Source of the DNA: UBA2767 sp965228625 | GTDB taxonomy: Bacteria > Pseudomonadota > Alphaproteobacteria > Rhizobiales > Methyloligellaceae | Direction: 5' to 3' | DNA: 64,000 nt | NCBI GenBank assembly: GCA_965228625.1 | Contig: OZ245829.1 | Span: 4,464,001 to 4,528,000, forward strand | Part shown: positions 28,272 through 37,684 of the stretch, piece by piece | Numbering within the stretch: the stretch's first letter is position 1 | Layout: each line of letters begins with the position of its first letter | Translations under genes and position numbers: made by a program | Notes under the pieces: model-generated | The model's input: only the letters and a program-made list of their open reading frames with translations | What the model was told of the DNA's origin: nothing | Databases searched by the model: none

Positions 28272-28859
28272 CTACTCTGCAGCCCTCGGCGACTTCGGCG
28301 GGTTGTCGTCGTTGCTCTTCTCAGCCTGCGCATCGGCCGCGCGCGTGTCCGGACCCGTGCGTCCCTTGTCCTTGTCTTTCGGACCGAGCTGCATATCGGC
28401 AAGGGGCTCTTCGGCGCGTCGGGACTTGCCTTCGAAGTAGGCGCCTTGTTCGATCGCAAGCGACTGATGGAACACGTCGCCTTCGACATGGGAGTTCGAC
28501 TGAAGCGTCACCCTGTGTCCGCGCACGGATCCAATCACGCGTCCGCGCACGATGACGTCATCCGCCCCGACATTGCCCTCGACAAGCGCCTTGTCTCCGA
28601 CAACCAGAGACGCACACCTGACGTCTCCCTTGATCTCGCCTTCGAGCTGCACCTCGCCTTTCGAGATGACATTGCCTTCAACGGTCAGATCCTCTCCGAT
28701 GATCGATGGGGCCATCTGGCTTGTACCCTTGAGGGGAGTTGTGAGTTTCAGTGGTGCAGCGGATGACGTTTCCGACGGTGTCTCCAGGCGCTTTTCCGTT
28801 TCCAGGCGCTCCGTCGGTTCCGGTTTTTCATCCCCGCGATCCGGTTTTCTCGTGAACAT
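28272..28859 (-). CDS. Bactofilin
   Basis: 195 residues. A polymerising cytoskeletal protein that places cell-wall enzymes and polar structures. Disordered Glu/Thr-rich N-terminus, then the bactofilin beta-helix with its repeating hydrophobic pattern: IIGEDLTVEGNVISKGEVQLEGEIKGDVRC, ALVEGNVGADDVIVRG, VIGSVRGHRVTLQSNSHVEGDV, then a charged C-terminal tail. No membrane segment. RBS GGAGGA precedes the ATG. It converges with prfB. Confidence 0.93.
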   Translation of the reverse strand: MFTRKPDRGDEKPEPTERLETEKRLETPSETSSAAPLKLTTPLKGTSQMAPSIIGEDLTVEGNVISKGEVQLEGEIKGDVRCASLVVGDKALVEGNVGADDVIVRGRVIGSVRGHRVTLQSNSHVEGDVFHQSLAIEQGAYFEGKSRRAEEPLADMQLGPKDKDKGRTGPDTRAADAQAEKSNDDNPPKSPRAAE

Positions 28860-29121
28860 TCAACTTATCCTCCAGCCGGCGGTACTCGGACCGGCATGAC
28901 CGTCGGGCGTTTGGTGCTGCAACGCCGCTTTTTGTGCAGCAACCAGACGAGTTCGCACGCGCCGCCTGCTACGCGAACACAAATGCTACTTGGCGCTGGT
29001 AACGAATTCCCCAATCCGGCCCCTAACCGCGCTTTTTGAGAATAGCCAGTTGGCCGTTCATTGTCATGGGGTTTCGGAGATGAATTCGGTATTCTCCCAC
29101 AGCTTCAATAATACATGAGTT

Positions 29122-29589
29122 CTACGCAGTAAGCGATTGAACTGATTGAAGAACATCTTCTGCATGGCCGGGTACTTTCACCTTCCGCCACACCTTGGCG
29201 AGTGTTCCATCCTTGTCGACGAGGAATGTTGAACGCTCGACGCCCATATATTGGCGGCCATACATGCTTTTGCTGACCCAAACACCGTAAGCCTCTGCGG
29301 CGGTCTTCTCGGTATCGGCCGCGAGTTCCACGTTCAGGTTGTGCTTCGTTTTGAATTTTTGATGGCTTTTCACGGTATCCGGCGAGATGCCGATGATTCG
29401 GGCGCCGAGTTTGGCGAATTCGGGCGCGAGCTCGGTAAAGGCTATCGCTTCCTTGGTGCAACCGCTGGTATCGTCCTTGGGATAAAAATACACCACAACC
29501 GGGTTGCCCTTGAGTTCACTCAACCGGATCGTTCCGCCGTCGTCACTTTCCAGTTCGAAATCGGGCGCCTTATCTCCTTCATCAACCAT
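29122..29589 (-). CDS. bcp: Thioredoxin-dependent thiol peroxidase (Bcp/PrxQ family)
   Basis: 155 residues. A peroxiredoxin that reduces hydroperoxides. Start MVDEGDKAPDFELESDDGG; peroxidatic Cys in PKDDTSGCTKEAIAF; conserved downstream FKTKHNL and AYGVW. The resolving Cys that many Bcp proteins carry five residues after the peroxidatic one is absent (Ala-Ile-Ala-Phe there), so it may work as a 1-Cys enzyme. RBS AAGGAAGG lies upstream of ATG 29589; the open frame above that is not conserved in character. Confidence 0.95.
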   Translation of the reverse strand: MVDEGDKAPDFELESDDGGTIRLSELKGNPVVVYFYPKDDTSGCTKEAIAFTELAPEFAKLGARIIGISPDTVKSHQKFKTKHNLNVELAADTEKTAAEAYGVWVSKSMYGRQYMGVERSTFLVDKDGTLAKVWRKVKVPGHAEDVLQSVQSLTA

Positions 29590-29874
29590 ACGAATTTCGC
29601 CTTCCTTTTGTCGATTTTTGCAGCTACGCGGGAATGTACTCTGACCTGCCATAGCCATTGGATTTTGAAGTAATAAGATTAGGGGGACAGGTCGTAAAGT
29701 TCATATTCGTGTGGCATCGGCATGTGCGAAAGTGGGCGGCAATCGGGGCGCTCTCGTAATGTCGAGACGGCGCAACAAAGTCCGCGCGAAGTGGGAGGCT
29801 TTACGGCTGGTGGCGGGAATGCAATGGCGATGGCCGCGCCGTGAACAAGAAAACGTTCCCGGGTTCGATGGAAT

Positions 29875-32800
29875 ATGGCGCGTGATCTGATCAAACTGAC
29901 GAAGAAGGGACGGGCTCTCGTCGAGCTTCACGCCGCGAAGGGCCGTGATCTCGTGCGCCATATCCCGGAGCCGGTGCAGGTCGGACTGGGTCACCTGTCA
30001 CGGCGCTCACTCGTTTTGACACTTGAGATTTTCGCCGGACTTTTCGTCGTCGGCTCCGTGGTCCTCGCGCTCGCATATGGTCGTCTGAATCAGGGACCGA
30101 TGTCGCTTTCGTCCCTCGTTCCGGTGATGGAGGACGCCATAAACCGCGAGATGGTGGATCTCGAGGTCAAGATTGATGATGCGATTATCCAGCGCGCCAA
30201 GGAGGGCCCCGGCGTCAACTTCCGGCTGCGCAACATCCGCCTGATCGACGGCCAGGGTGCGGTTGTTGCACAAGCACCGCTGGCTGCCATCGGCTTGAGC
30301 GGACGTGCCCTGCTGTCCGGACGCATTGCGCCGGGAAGCGTCGATTTCATCGGACCGCGCCTGTTGCTGTTCCACACGGACGAAGGTGGTTTGTCGCTTT
30401 CCTTCTCACGCGCTGATTCGCCAGGCACGGAGCCGCCGCTTTCGAACAGCGCGGGGCAGGCGCCTTCCCGGCCCGTGCCCGATGCCGCGACGGGGTCCGC
30501 GGTTGTCAAACAGGGCATGCCGATTGTCGGTTCGGGCAAGGAAATCAATATCACCCGCACGGTGGCGGCAGCGTTCGATCAGGCGCGCAAGCGGACGACG
30601 GCGAGCTCTTTTCTTTCCCGATTCGGAGTTCGCGATGCCGTTGTGGTTTTTGACCGCGACGGGACGCAGAGCTTCTGGCAGGTTCCCGATTTCGCCATCG
30701 ACCTCGATCATGGCAAACGGCACAGCATTATTCTCGGCGAGGGCGAAATATCGTCGGCCAGCGGCCCGTGGAAATTCAATTTCCGCACCGAGCAGTCCTC
30801 AAAAAAACAGCTTCTGACGTTTTCGGCGCTGATCGAAGATCTGATTCCGGCCGGCATTGCGCCCAATTTCCCCGGGTTCACGGCGCTGCAGTCCCTGGAG
30901 CTTCCCGTGTCCGCGGATACCAGCATCGAGCTTTCCACCTCGGGCGAGTGGCTCGGGGCGGAAGCGAAGCTCAATGTGGCGCCCGGCCGGATTGTGATGC
31001 CCTGGGACACCAAGCGCCCGATGCAAATCGACAAGGGCGAGCTGCATGTGCGCTATGACGCCAAGCGGAACCGCATCCGGATTTTTCCGTCCAAACTCGT
31101 TTGGGGACAGAGCCATGCCACCGTGTCCGGCTCGATCACGGCCGAAACCGATGCGAACGGAAACTCCGTTTGGGTGTTTGATCTGAAGGCCGACGACGCA
31201 GTCTTCGGCGCAACGGAGTTCGGCCTTGGCCAGGCGGAGGTCAAGCGCTGGAGGGCGCAGGGAAGCTACGACGCCAAAGCCGGCCGGACGATGCTGCAGA
31301 AATTCGTGCTGCAGATGGAGGACGGTTCGATCACATTTGCCGGCTCGATTCTGGATGCTCCGGGTTCGCCGGAAATCAAGCTCGCCGGCAACATCAGCTC
31401 GATGCCATTGACGACGCTGAAACAGATCTGGCCGAAGTTCCTCGCCGGAGGTGCCCGCGAATGGGTTGGCGAGCGTGTGACCGCGGGCCACGTCTCCGGG
31501 GGCTCTTTCGAAATCGACCTGGCCGCCGGTGAACTGGCGAAGATCGAACAGGGCGGCGACGTCGCCGATGCGTCGGTTCTGCTCGACGTTGCGGCGACCG
31601 GTCTCGAGATCCACTACATTCCGCGCATGCCGCCGGTGCAGACGGGTGACGTGACATTGAGAGTTCGCGGCCGCCGGATGGCGATGGACGTACCGGACGG
31701 ATGGGTCGTCCTGCCCACCGGCCGGCAAGTGGCGCTGGGTGCTGGGTCCTTCACCATCGACGACCTGCGGCCAGATCCCCAGAAAGGTGAGATCGCCTTC
31801 ACGTCAAGAGGCGCTGCCGCGGCGGTTTTGGAATTGTTGGATCAGGAGCCTCTGGGTTACGTCACCGAGGCGGGGCTTAACGGGAAGGATATCAGGGGAG
31901 ACACCACCGGCCACTTCAAGATTCAGCTCCCGCTCATCAAGGACCTGGAGTTCGATCACATTACGCTTCAGGGCCGGGCCGACCTGCGCAACGCCGTCTC
32001 CGACGACGCCTTCGGCGGAAAGAAAGTGCGCAATGGTGCGATCACCTTCAACGTTTCGGAAAAAGCGCTCGAAGCGCGTGGCGACATCATGCTGAACGGT
32101 GTTCCGGCTGTTTTGGCCTGGCAACGCTTCTTCGATGCTCCGGCTGAAAAGCAGCCTGATCTGCGCGTAAGCGCGGTGCTGGACGAGGAGGCGCGCAAGA
32201 AGTTCGGGCTTGATATCAACCACATGCTGCGCGGGCCCGTTCCGACCGTCGTGTCTGTTGAGCAGGCACCGGGAACGCCCGAAAAACCCAAAAAGTTGCG
32301 TCTTCAGGCAGATCTTGGAAACGCGGAGCTTGTTCTTGCCAATGTCGGATGGAGCAAGCCGCGCGGCAAGGCCGCGGTCCTGAGCTTCGATCTGGGCAAG
32401 GGCGTCGAAGGCAACACCGAGCTTCAGAATTTCCGGATTGTCGGCGACGACATCGCGATCGACGGGTGGATCTCGCTCGGAGCGGACGAAAAGCCCAACG
32501 CCTTCTTCTTCCCGGACTTCTCCTTCAATGTGATCACGCATCTGGAGGTGAAAGGGCAATTGCGCGAGGACAATGTCTGGGAAGTCCAGGCGAACGGTCC
32601 GACCTATGACGGCCGCCAGTTCTTCCGTTCGCTGTTTTCGTCCGGACAACTCTCCGAGGACCCCGAAGCAGGGACCAGCAAGTTCGGCCTCGATCTGAGC
32701 GCGCGCGTGGGAACGATTGTCGGTTTCTTCGATACGACGGCCAAGGACGTCTCCATCGACCTTGCGAAACGGGACGGGCGCCTCGTCAAACTGCAAACCA

Positions 32801-33567
32801 GGGCGCAGCTTGACGGGACATCACCCGTTGCCGTGCAACTGGTCGATGGAGGGCAGGGTGAAAGGGTGCTTCTGGCGGAGAGCGAGGACGCCGGTTCCGC
32901 GTTTCGGCTGATCGGATTCTATCCGAGAATGGAGGGTGGCCAGGCCTCTTTGCGGGTCACGCTGGATCGACAGGGCCTGGCCGAGAAACGCGGCACCTTG
33001 TGGGCGCGCGACTTTGCGATCCTCGGTGACAAAGTCGTGTCGGAGGTGATTTCGAACGCCGGCGACGATCCCGGCGTTTCCTTCGATGCACGGGGGCGTC
33101 AGGAGCGCGTCGCGCGCCGCCAGCGCATCCCGTTCAATCAGCTCGAAGTGCCGTTCTCGGTCGGTCGCGGTCAGTTCGTTCTGCATGATTCGTACATCAA
33201 CGGCCCGCAACTTGGCGCGACCTTGCGCGGCACCGTGAACTTCAAAACCAAGTATGTGGACCTGGGTGGAACCTTCGTTCCTCTCTATGGACTGAATTCG
33301 GCGTTCGGTTCGATTCCGATACTCGGCAACCTGCTTGTCGGGCGGCGCGGCGAAGGCGTGCTTGGCATCACCTACGCGGTCAAGGGCCCCGCCGCCGATC
33401 CACGCGTTCGCGTCAACCCGATGTCGATGGTCGCACCGGGCATCTTCCGCCAGATTTTCGAGTTTTCCGGGCGGCCGCCAACTGCCCTCGCACAACCGCC
33501 GATACCGGGAACGCAGCCCCAGCCGTCAAGACCCTATGATCCGGAGCGGTTCGGCCCTTCGAACTGA
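29875..33567 (+). CDS. Large AsmA-like/YhdP-type envelope protein (DUF3971)
   Basis: 1230 residues. One membrane anchor near residues 45-70 (LEIFAGLFVVGSVVLALAY), then a very long periplasmic region of beta-strand repeats, the pattern of AsmA/TamB/YhdP proteins, now thought to form bridges that carry phospholipids between membranes. Recognisable pieces are GVNFRLRNIRLIDGQG..., VRDAVVVFDRDG near 260, the DUF3971-like FDLKADDAVFGATEF, and the C-terminal AsmA-like end (GTVNFKTKYVDLGGTFVPLYGLNSAFGSIPILG...). It ends in a Pro-rich tail. It stands alone between convergent bcp (upstream, divergent) and tyrS. Role in lipid transport is family knowledge, not shown here. Confidence 0.9.
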   Translation: MARDLIKLTKKGRALVELHAAKGRDLVRHIPEPVQVGLGHLSRRSLVLTLEIFAGLFVVGSVVLALAYGRLNQGPMSLSSLVPVMEDAINREMVDLEVKIDDAIIQRAKEGPGVNFRLRNIRLIDGQGAVVAQAPLAAIGLSGRALLSGRIAPGSVDFIGPRLLLFHTDEGGLSLSFSRADSPGTEPPLSNSAGQAPSRPVPDAATGSAVVKQGMPIVGSGKEINITRTVAAAFDQARKRTTASSFLSRFGVRDAVVVFDRDGTQSFWQVPDFAIDLDHGKRHSIILGEGEISSASGPWKFNFRTEQSSKKQLLTFSALIEDLIPAGIAPNFPGFTALQSLELPVSADTSIELSTSGEWLGAEAKLNVAPGRIVMPWDTKRPMQIDKGELHVRYDAKRNRIRIFPSKLVWGQSHATVSGSITAETDANGNSVWVFDLKADDAVFGATEFGLGQAEVKRWRAQGSYDAKAGRTMLQKFVLQMEDGSITFAGSILDAPGSPEIKLAGNISSMPLTTLKQIWPKFLAGGAREWVGERVTAGHVSGGSFEIDLAAGELAKIEQGGDVADASVLLDVAATGLEIHYIPRMPPVQTGDVTLRVRGRRMAMDVPDGWVVLPTGRQVALGAGSFTIDDLRPDPQKGEIAFTSRGAAAAVLELLDQEPLGYVTEAGLNGKDIRGDTTGHFKIQLPLIKDLEFDHITLQGRADLRNAVSDDAFGGKKVRNGAITFNVSEKALEARGDIMLNGVPAVLAWQRFFDAPAEKQPDLRVSAVLDEEARKKFGLDINHMLRGPVPTVVSVEQAPGTPEKPKKLRLQADLGNAELVLANVGWSKPRGKAAVLSFDLGKGVEGNTELQNFRIVGDDIAIDGWISLGADEKPNAFFFPDFSFNVITHLEVKGQLREDNVWEVQANGPTYDGRQFFRSLFSSGQLSEDPEAGTSKFGLDLSARVGTIVGFFDTTAKDVSIDLAKRDGRLVKLQTRAQLDGTSPVAVQLVDGGQGERVLLAESEDAGSAFRLIGFYPRMEGGQASLRVTLDRQGLAEKRGTLWARDFAILGDKVVSEVISNAGDDPGVSFDARGRQERVARRQRIPFNQLEVPFSVGRGQFVLHDSYINGPQLGATLRGTVNFKTKYVDLGGTFVPLYGLNSAFGSIPILGNLLVGRRGEGVLGITYAVKGPAADPRVRVNPMSMVAPGIFRQIFEFSGRPPTALAQPPIPGTQPQPSRPYDPERFGPSN

Positions 33568-33578
33568 CGAAGCTCTTT

Positions 33579-34832
33579 CTAAGCCGGGCGGATGAGCACG
33601 TGCCGCTTTTTCCCGAATGACAGTTTGATTGCACCGTCCTCGATCAGGTCGGCCTCGCCGACTTCGTGCTTCGGGTCGGTCACGCGAACGCCGTTGACGG
33701 CGATCGCGTTGTTGGAGACGGCGCGTCGCGCCTCGCCGTTCGTGGATGCAAGGCCTGCCTCGACGGCGAGCGTGAGGATGCCGATGCCCTCCTTGAGTTT
33801 GGCCGGATCGATGTCGAGCGTCGGCAGACCGTCGGCGAGTGCCCCGTGCTCGAAGGTCTGCCGTGCCGTTTCAGCGGCCTGCTCGGCCGCCGCGTCGCCA
33901 TGTGCGAGCCGTGTCGCCTCGGTGGCGAGGGTTTTCTTGGCCTCGTTGAGATCGGCCCCCTGCAAAGCCTCGAGCCGCGCAATCTCGTCGAGCGGCAATT
34001 CGGTGAACAACCTGAGGAACCGGCCGACGTCGGCGTCCTCGGTGTTGCGCCAGTATTGCCAGTAGTCGTAGGGGGACAGCATATCGGCGTTGAGCCACAC
34101 CGCGCCCGCGGCGGTCTTGCCCATCTTGGCGCCGGACGCCGTGGTCAGCAGAGCCGTGGTCAGCCCGTAGAGTTCCGCGCCGTCGACGCGCCGTGAGAGT
34201 TCGATGCCGTTGACGATATTCCCCCACTGATCGGACCCGCCCATCTGCAGCGCGCAGTCGTGACGGCGGTGCAGCTCGAGGAAATCATAAGCCTGCAGGA
34301 TCATGTAGTTGAACTCGAGGAAGGTGAGGGGCTGTTCGCGTTCGAGCCGCGTCTTGACCGAGTCGAAACTCAGCATGCGGTTGACCGTGAAATGCCGGCC
34401 GTAGTCGCGCAGGAAACTGATGTAGTTGAGCTCTTCCAGCCAGTCGGCGTTGTTGACCATCATCGCGTCGGTCGCACCGTCGCCGAACGTCAGGAACTTT
34501 GCGAACACGTCGTGGATGCCGGCCATGTTGGCGGCAATATCCTCATCGGTCAGGAGCTGCCGCGACTCATCCTTGCCGGACGGATCGCCCACCTTGGTGG
34601 TGCCGCCGCCCATCAGCACGATGGGCTTGTGTCCGGCCTGCTGCAGCTTGCGCAGCATCATGATGCCGAGAAGGCTCCCGACATGAAGGCTCGGCGCGGT
34701 GCAATCGAAACCGATATAGGCGCAGATGGGACCTTTCGCGGCGGCCGCGTCGAGCGCCGCCTCATCGGTGCATTGATGAATGTAGCCGCGTTCGGACAGG
34801 GTCTGCAGGAAGTCTGATTTGTATGCGGTCAT
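33579..34832 (-). CDS. tyrS: Tyrosyl-tRNA synthetase
   Basis: 417 residues of the TyrRS class Ic. Start MTAYKSDFLQTLSERGYIHQ; the HIGH-like motif is in GFDCTAPSLHVGSLLG; FNYMILQAYDFLEL and QMGGSDQWGNI form the tyrosine pocket; the KMSKS equivalent is KMGKT in GAKMGKTAAGAVW. A C-terminal S4 RNA-binding domain follows (VSNNAIAVNGVRVTDPKHEV). The ATG at 34832 is chosen because the open frame above it does not look like the family. It converges with the YhdP-like gene, 11 nt apart. Confidence 0.98.
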   Translation of the reverse strand: MTAYKSDFLQTLSERGYIHQCTDEAALDAAAAKGPICAYIGFDCTAPSLHVGSLLGIMMLRKLQQAGHKPIVLMGGGTTKVGDPSGKDESRQLLTDEDIAANMAGIHDVFAKFLTFGDGATDAMMVNNADWLEELNYISFLRDYGRHFTVNRMLSFDSVKTRLEREQPLTFLEFNYMILQAYDFLELHRRHDCALQMGGSDQWGNIVNGIELSRRVDGAELYGLTTALLTTASGAKMGKTAAGAVWLNADMLSPYDYWQYWRNTEDADVGRFLRLFTELPLDEIARLEALQGADLNEAKKTLATEATRLAHGDAAAEQAAETARQTFEHGALADGLPTLDIDPAKLKEGIGILTLAVEAGLASTNGEARRAVSNNAIAVNGVRVTDPKHEVGEADLIEDGAIKLSFGKKRHVLIRPA

Positions 34833-35034
34833 CGCGCGGGGCTCGTGGCTTGTTCGATCTGCGTTGCGATGATTCTCGTGATCATCTGGCCATGTATCAG
34901 GTTTGTTTGGGAATTGCACTTACCGCGGCCAATTTGCAGATGCGCCGCTGTTCGTTGATCCGAAAGCGCGTATCACGCGCATCGCAATGCATGCTGCCGC
35001 CACGCGTCCCGATCGTCCCGGAAACCGGCGGAAA

Positions 35035-35694
35035 TCAGGCTGCGGATTCCTCACGCTTGGCCAGACGCTTGTCGAGATAGGTGTCGATATACGTCATCAG
35101 CTCATCGACTTCGTTTTCGAAGAAGTGGTTGGCCTTGGGCACGACCTGATGGTCGATGACGACGCCCTTTTGCGTCTTCAGCCTTTCGACCAGGCTCGCC
35201 ACGGCCTCGGTCGACACCACGCGGTCCTCCGCTCCGTTGATCATGAGGCCGGAGGAGGGGCACGGTGCGAGGAAGCTGAAGTCATACAGGTTCGCCGGCG
35301 GGGCAACGGAGATGAACCCTTCGATTTCCGGGCGGCGCATCAGAAGCTGCATGGAAATCCACGATCCGAACGAAACGCCCGCAATCCAGCAAAATTTGGA
35401 ATCCGGGTTGTAGCCCTGCATCCAGTCCAGCGCCGTCGCCGCGTCGGACAATTCACCGGGCCCATTGTCGAACAGGCCCTGGCTGCGCCCGACGCCGCGG
35501 AAATTGAAGCGCAACACCGAGAACTTGCGGCGCACGAACGTGTAATAGAGCTGATACACGATCTGGTTGTTCATGGTCCCGCCGAATTGCGGGTGCGGGT
35601 GGAGGATGATGGCTACAGGCGCGTCAGGCGCAGGCTCGTGATGGTAACGGGCCTCAATTCGGCCTGCCGGTCCGCTAATGATGACTTCAGGCAT
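35035..35694 (-). CDS. Alpha/beta hydrolase of the COG2945 type
   Basis: 219 residues with the alpha/beta-hydrolase fold. Opening GPAGRIEARYH, oxyanion region LHPHPQFGGTMNN, RFNFRGVGRSQG, nucleophile Ser in GVSFGSW, acid Asp in INGAEDRVV, and His in KANHFFENEVDEL. The LHPHP...MNN block is characteristic of this group, common next to suf or tyrS genes in the order. The substrate is unknown. A partial overlap of function with the suf operon is not indicated; it is transcribed away from it. Confidence 0.9.
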   Translation of the reverse strand: MPEVIISGPAGRIEARYHHEPAPDAPVAIILHPHPQFGGTMNNQIVYQLYYTFVRRKFSVLRFNFRGVGRSQGLFDNGPGELSDAATALDWMQGYNPDSKFCWIAGVSFGSWISMQLLMRRPEIEGFISVAPPANLYDFSFLAPCPSSGLMINGAEDRVVSTEAVASLVERLKTQKGVVIDHQVVPKANHFFENEVDELMTYIDTYLDKRLAKREESAA

Positions 35695-35811
35695 GGAACC
35701 CCGGTGACTTTAAACTCTATCGGACAGGCCTTATCGGCCGGCGCCGACCAAGGTGGTTCGGACGAGATTCGCGTGAATTGAATCTCGATGGCCCCGCGCG
35801 CTGGAGAATAC

Positions 35812-35840
35812 TTGACTCCAGTACTCAGGAATTCTATATA
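35812..35840 (+). promoter_or_regulatory. Promoter of the iscR-suf operon with IscR-type half-site
   Basis: TTGACT, exactly 17 bases, TATATA: a strong housekeeping promoter. The bases ATACTTGACT across the -35 match the left half of a type 1 IscR site, and ACTC occurs in the expected place of the right half, less well. This suggests repression by Fe-S-loaded IscR. The start codon lies about 140 nt downstream. Confidence 0.65.
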
Positions 35841-35981
35841 CCACCCTAGATTTAGAATTGTTCAAAACAACAGACTCTCAGCCGCTGACATCTGCCTGCG
35901 ACGGCGCTTCATAGCACAGGCAAGGGGGGCCGATGCAAGGGGTCAGAGGCACAGGGTGAACGGTTTGCGTTCGGTAGACAG

Positions 35982-36476
35982 ATGCAACTGAGTTCGAAAG
36001 GCCGATACGCCGTGATGGCGATGGCCGATCTGGCCCGACATTCGGACGGCAAACCCGTACGGCTTGCCGCCATTTCCGAGCGTCAAAAGCTCTCCCTCGC
36101 ATATCTGGAACAACTGTTCGTCAAGCTGCGCCGGGCCGGCCTCGTAGAGAGCGTGCGCGGTCCGGGCGGCGGCTACCGGCTTGCGCGCGACGCACACAAC
36201 ATCATGATTTCAGCGATCATGGAGGCCGTCGAGGAACCGGTGAAGATGACCCGCTGCCATCTCGACGACAGCATCGGCTGCGTCGGCGACACCCGTTGTC
36301 TGACCCATGATCTGTGGCGGGCCCTTGGCGACCATATCGTCGTCTTTCTCGGTGGCGTGTCTCTCGGTGACGTGGTGGACAACGCGACGGCCAAGGAAAT
36401 GGCGCAACAGGCCGTGGCACGCGCCGCGGAGAATTCCGAGAACGGGACGCCGCAACGCGCGGCGAGCGGGCAATGA
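35982..36476 (+). CDS. iscR: Rrf2-family Fe-S cluster regulator IscR
   Basis: 164 residues. Winged-helix N-terminus typical of Rrf2 (MQLSSKGRYAVMAMADLA, LAAISERQKLSLAYLEQLF, LRRAGLVESVRGPGGGYRLAR) and cluster ligands Cys92, Cys100 and Cys106 in CHLDDSIGC-VGDTRC, close to the 92/98/104 of E. coli IscR. It senses Fe-S status and controls this operon. First gene of the suf operon; its stop overlaps the next start by 4 bp, so translation is coupled. Confidence 0.95.
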   Translation: MQLSSKGRYAVMAMADLARHSDGKPVRLAAISERQKLSLAYLEQLFVKLRRAGLVESVRGPGGGYRLARDAHNIMISAIMEAVEEPVKMTRCHLDDSIGCVGDTRCLTHDLWRALGDHIVVFLGGVSLGDVVDNATAKEMAQQAVARAAENSENGTPQRAASGQ

Positions 36477-37630
36477 GCGGGCGTACGTATCTCGATTACA
36501 ATGCGACCGCGCCGCTGCGTCCTGAAGTCCGCACGGCGACGGCGGACGCATTGTCCGTATTCGGCAATCCCTCATCCGTTCACGAAGAAGGCCGAAAGGC
36601 TCGGGCCGCGGTCGAGCGAGCCAGGGCGCAGGTGGCCGCGCTCGCCGGATGTGAGCCGGGCGAGGTCGTGTTCACCAGCGGGGCAAGCGAATCCAACCAG
36701 ACCGTTACTGCCGGGGACTGGGACCTGATCGCCGTATCGGCCATGGAGCACGACTCAGTTTTGGCGGCCGCGCGCAACGCGGTTGCGCGAACCGGCCGAC
36801 AGATGATCGAGCTGTCCGCCCTGACGGACGGCCAGGTGGATTGCGCGAAGTTCGCGCAGGACCTGGAAGCGCTTGACCGCTCCGGGCAGCACTTCACCAA
36901 TCCGCTGGTCTCGGTCCAGTTCGCCAATGGCGAAACCGGCGTTGTTCAACCCCTTGAACACATTGTCGAAATTGCGAGGGAAAAGGGGTTCTCCGTACAC
37001 ACCGATGCGGTTCAGGCGGCCGGACGCGTGCCGGTGAATTTCTCTGCGCTGGACGTGGATTTCATGTCGCTGTCGGCGCACAAGATCGGCGGCCCGAAGG
37101 GCGTCGGCGCGCTGATCATTCGAGGCGGCGTCAAGATCCCTGCTCTGATGCATGGCGGCGGACAGGAAAAGGGCCGGCGGGCCGGTACCGAGAATGTGCC
37201 GGGTATTGTCGGCTTCGGCACGGCGGCGGAATGCGCTCTGCGGGATTTGGCCCGCATGGACGAATTGCAGCGCATGCGCGACCGGATCGAGCACGAAGCG
37301 TCGGTGATGCCGAACACCGTCAGTTTGTTTGCCGCGGCGCCCGCGCGCCTTCCCAACACCGCCTCTCTGGCATTGTCGGGCAGCAAGGCCGAGACGCTCG
37401 TGATTGCGCTCGACCTCGCAGGCGTTGCCGTGAGCGCCGGTTCGGCCTGCTCGTCCGGCAAGGTTTCCAAGAGCCATGTGCTCGAGGCGGTCAACGCACC
37501 GCCGGAGGTGGCGGAGTCGACGATCCGCGTCAGTCTCGGATGGGACACGACGGAAAGCGACATCGATCGTTTTCTGCAAGCCTGGGCGGACATTACGAAA
37601 CAGCATGAGGAGCGCCGGGACGTCGCGTGA
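36473..37630 (+). CDS. Cysteine desulfurase, IscS/NifS type
   Basis: 385 residues, a PLP enzyme that takes sulfur from cysteine. Features: LDYNATAPLRPEV, SGASESNQTV, HTDAVQAAGRVPV, the PLP Lys in SLSAHKIGGPKG, and the persulfide Cys in GSACSSGKVSKSH, a long catalytic loop typical of class I (IscS/NifS) enzymes. The operon therefore encodes two desulfurases, this one and the class II SufS at 41897. It overlaps iscR by 4 bp. Confidence 0.94.
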   Translation: MSGRTYLDYNATAPLRPEVRTATADALSVFGNPSSVHEEGRKARAAVERARAQVAALAGCEPGEVVFTSGASESNQTVTAGDWDLIAVSAMEHDSVLAAARNAVARTGRQMIELSALTDGQVDCAKFAQDLEALDRSGQHFTNPLVSVQFANGETGVVQPLEHIVEIAREKGFSVHTDAVQAAGRVPVNFSALDVDFMSLSAHKIGGPKGVGALIIRGGVKIPALMHGGGQEKGRRAGTENVPGIVGFGTAAECALRDLARMDELQRMRDRIEHEASVMPNTVSLFAAAPARLPNTASLALSGSKAETLVIALDLAGVAVSAGSACSSGKVSKSHVLEAVNAPPEVAESTIRVSLGWDTTESDIDRFLQAWADITKQHEERRDVA

Positions 37631-37684
37631 TCCGATCGCGGATCCGGCAGGTATAGATCTGAAAGGAAGAGGCAGGACCAGCTA

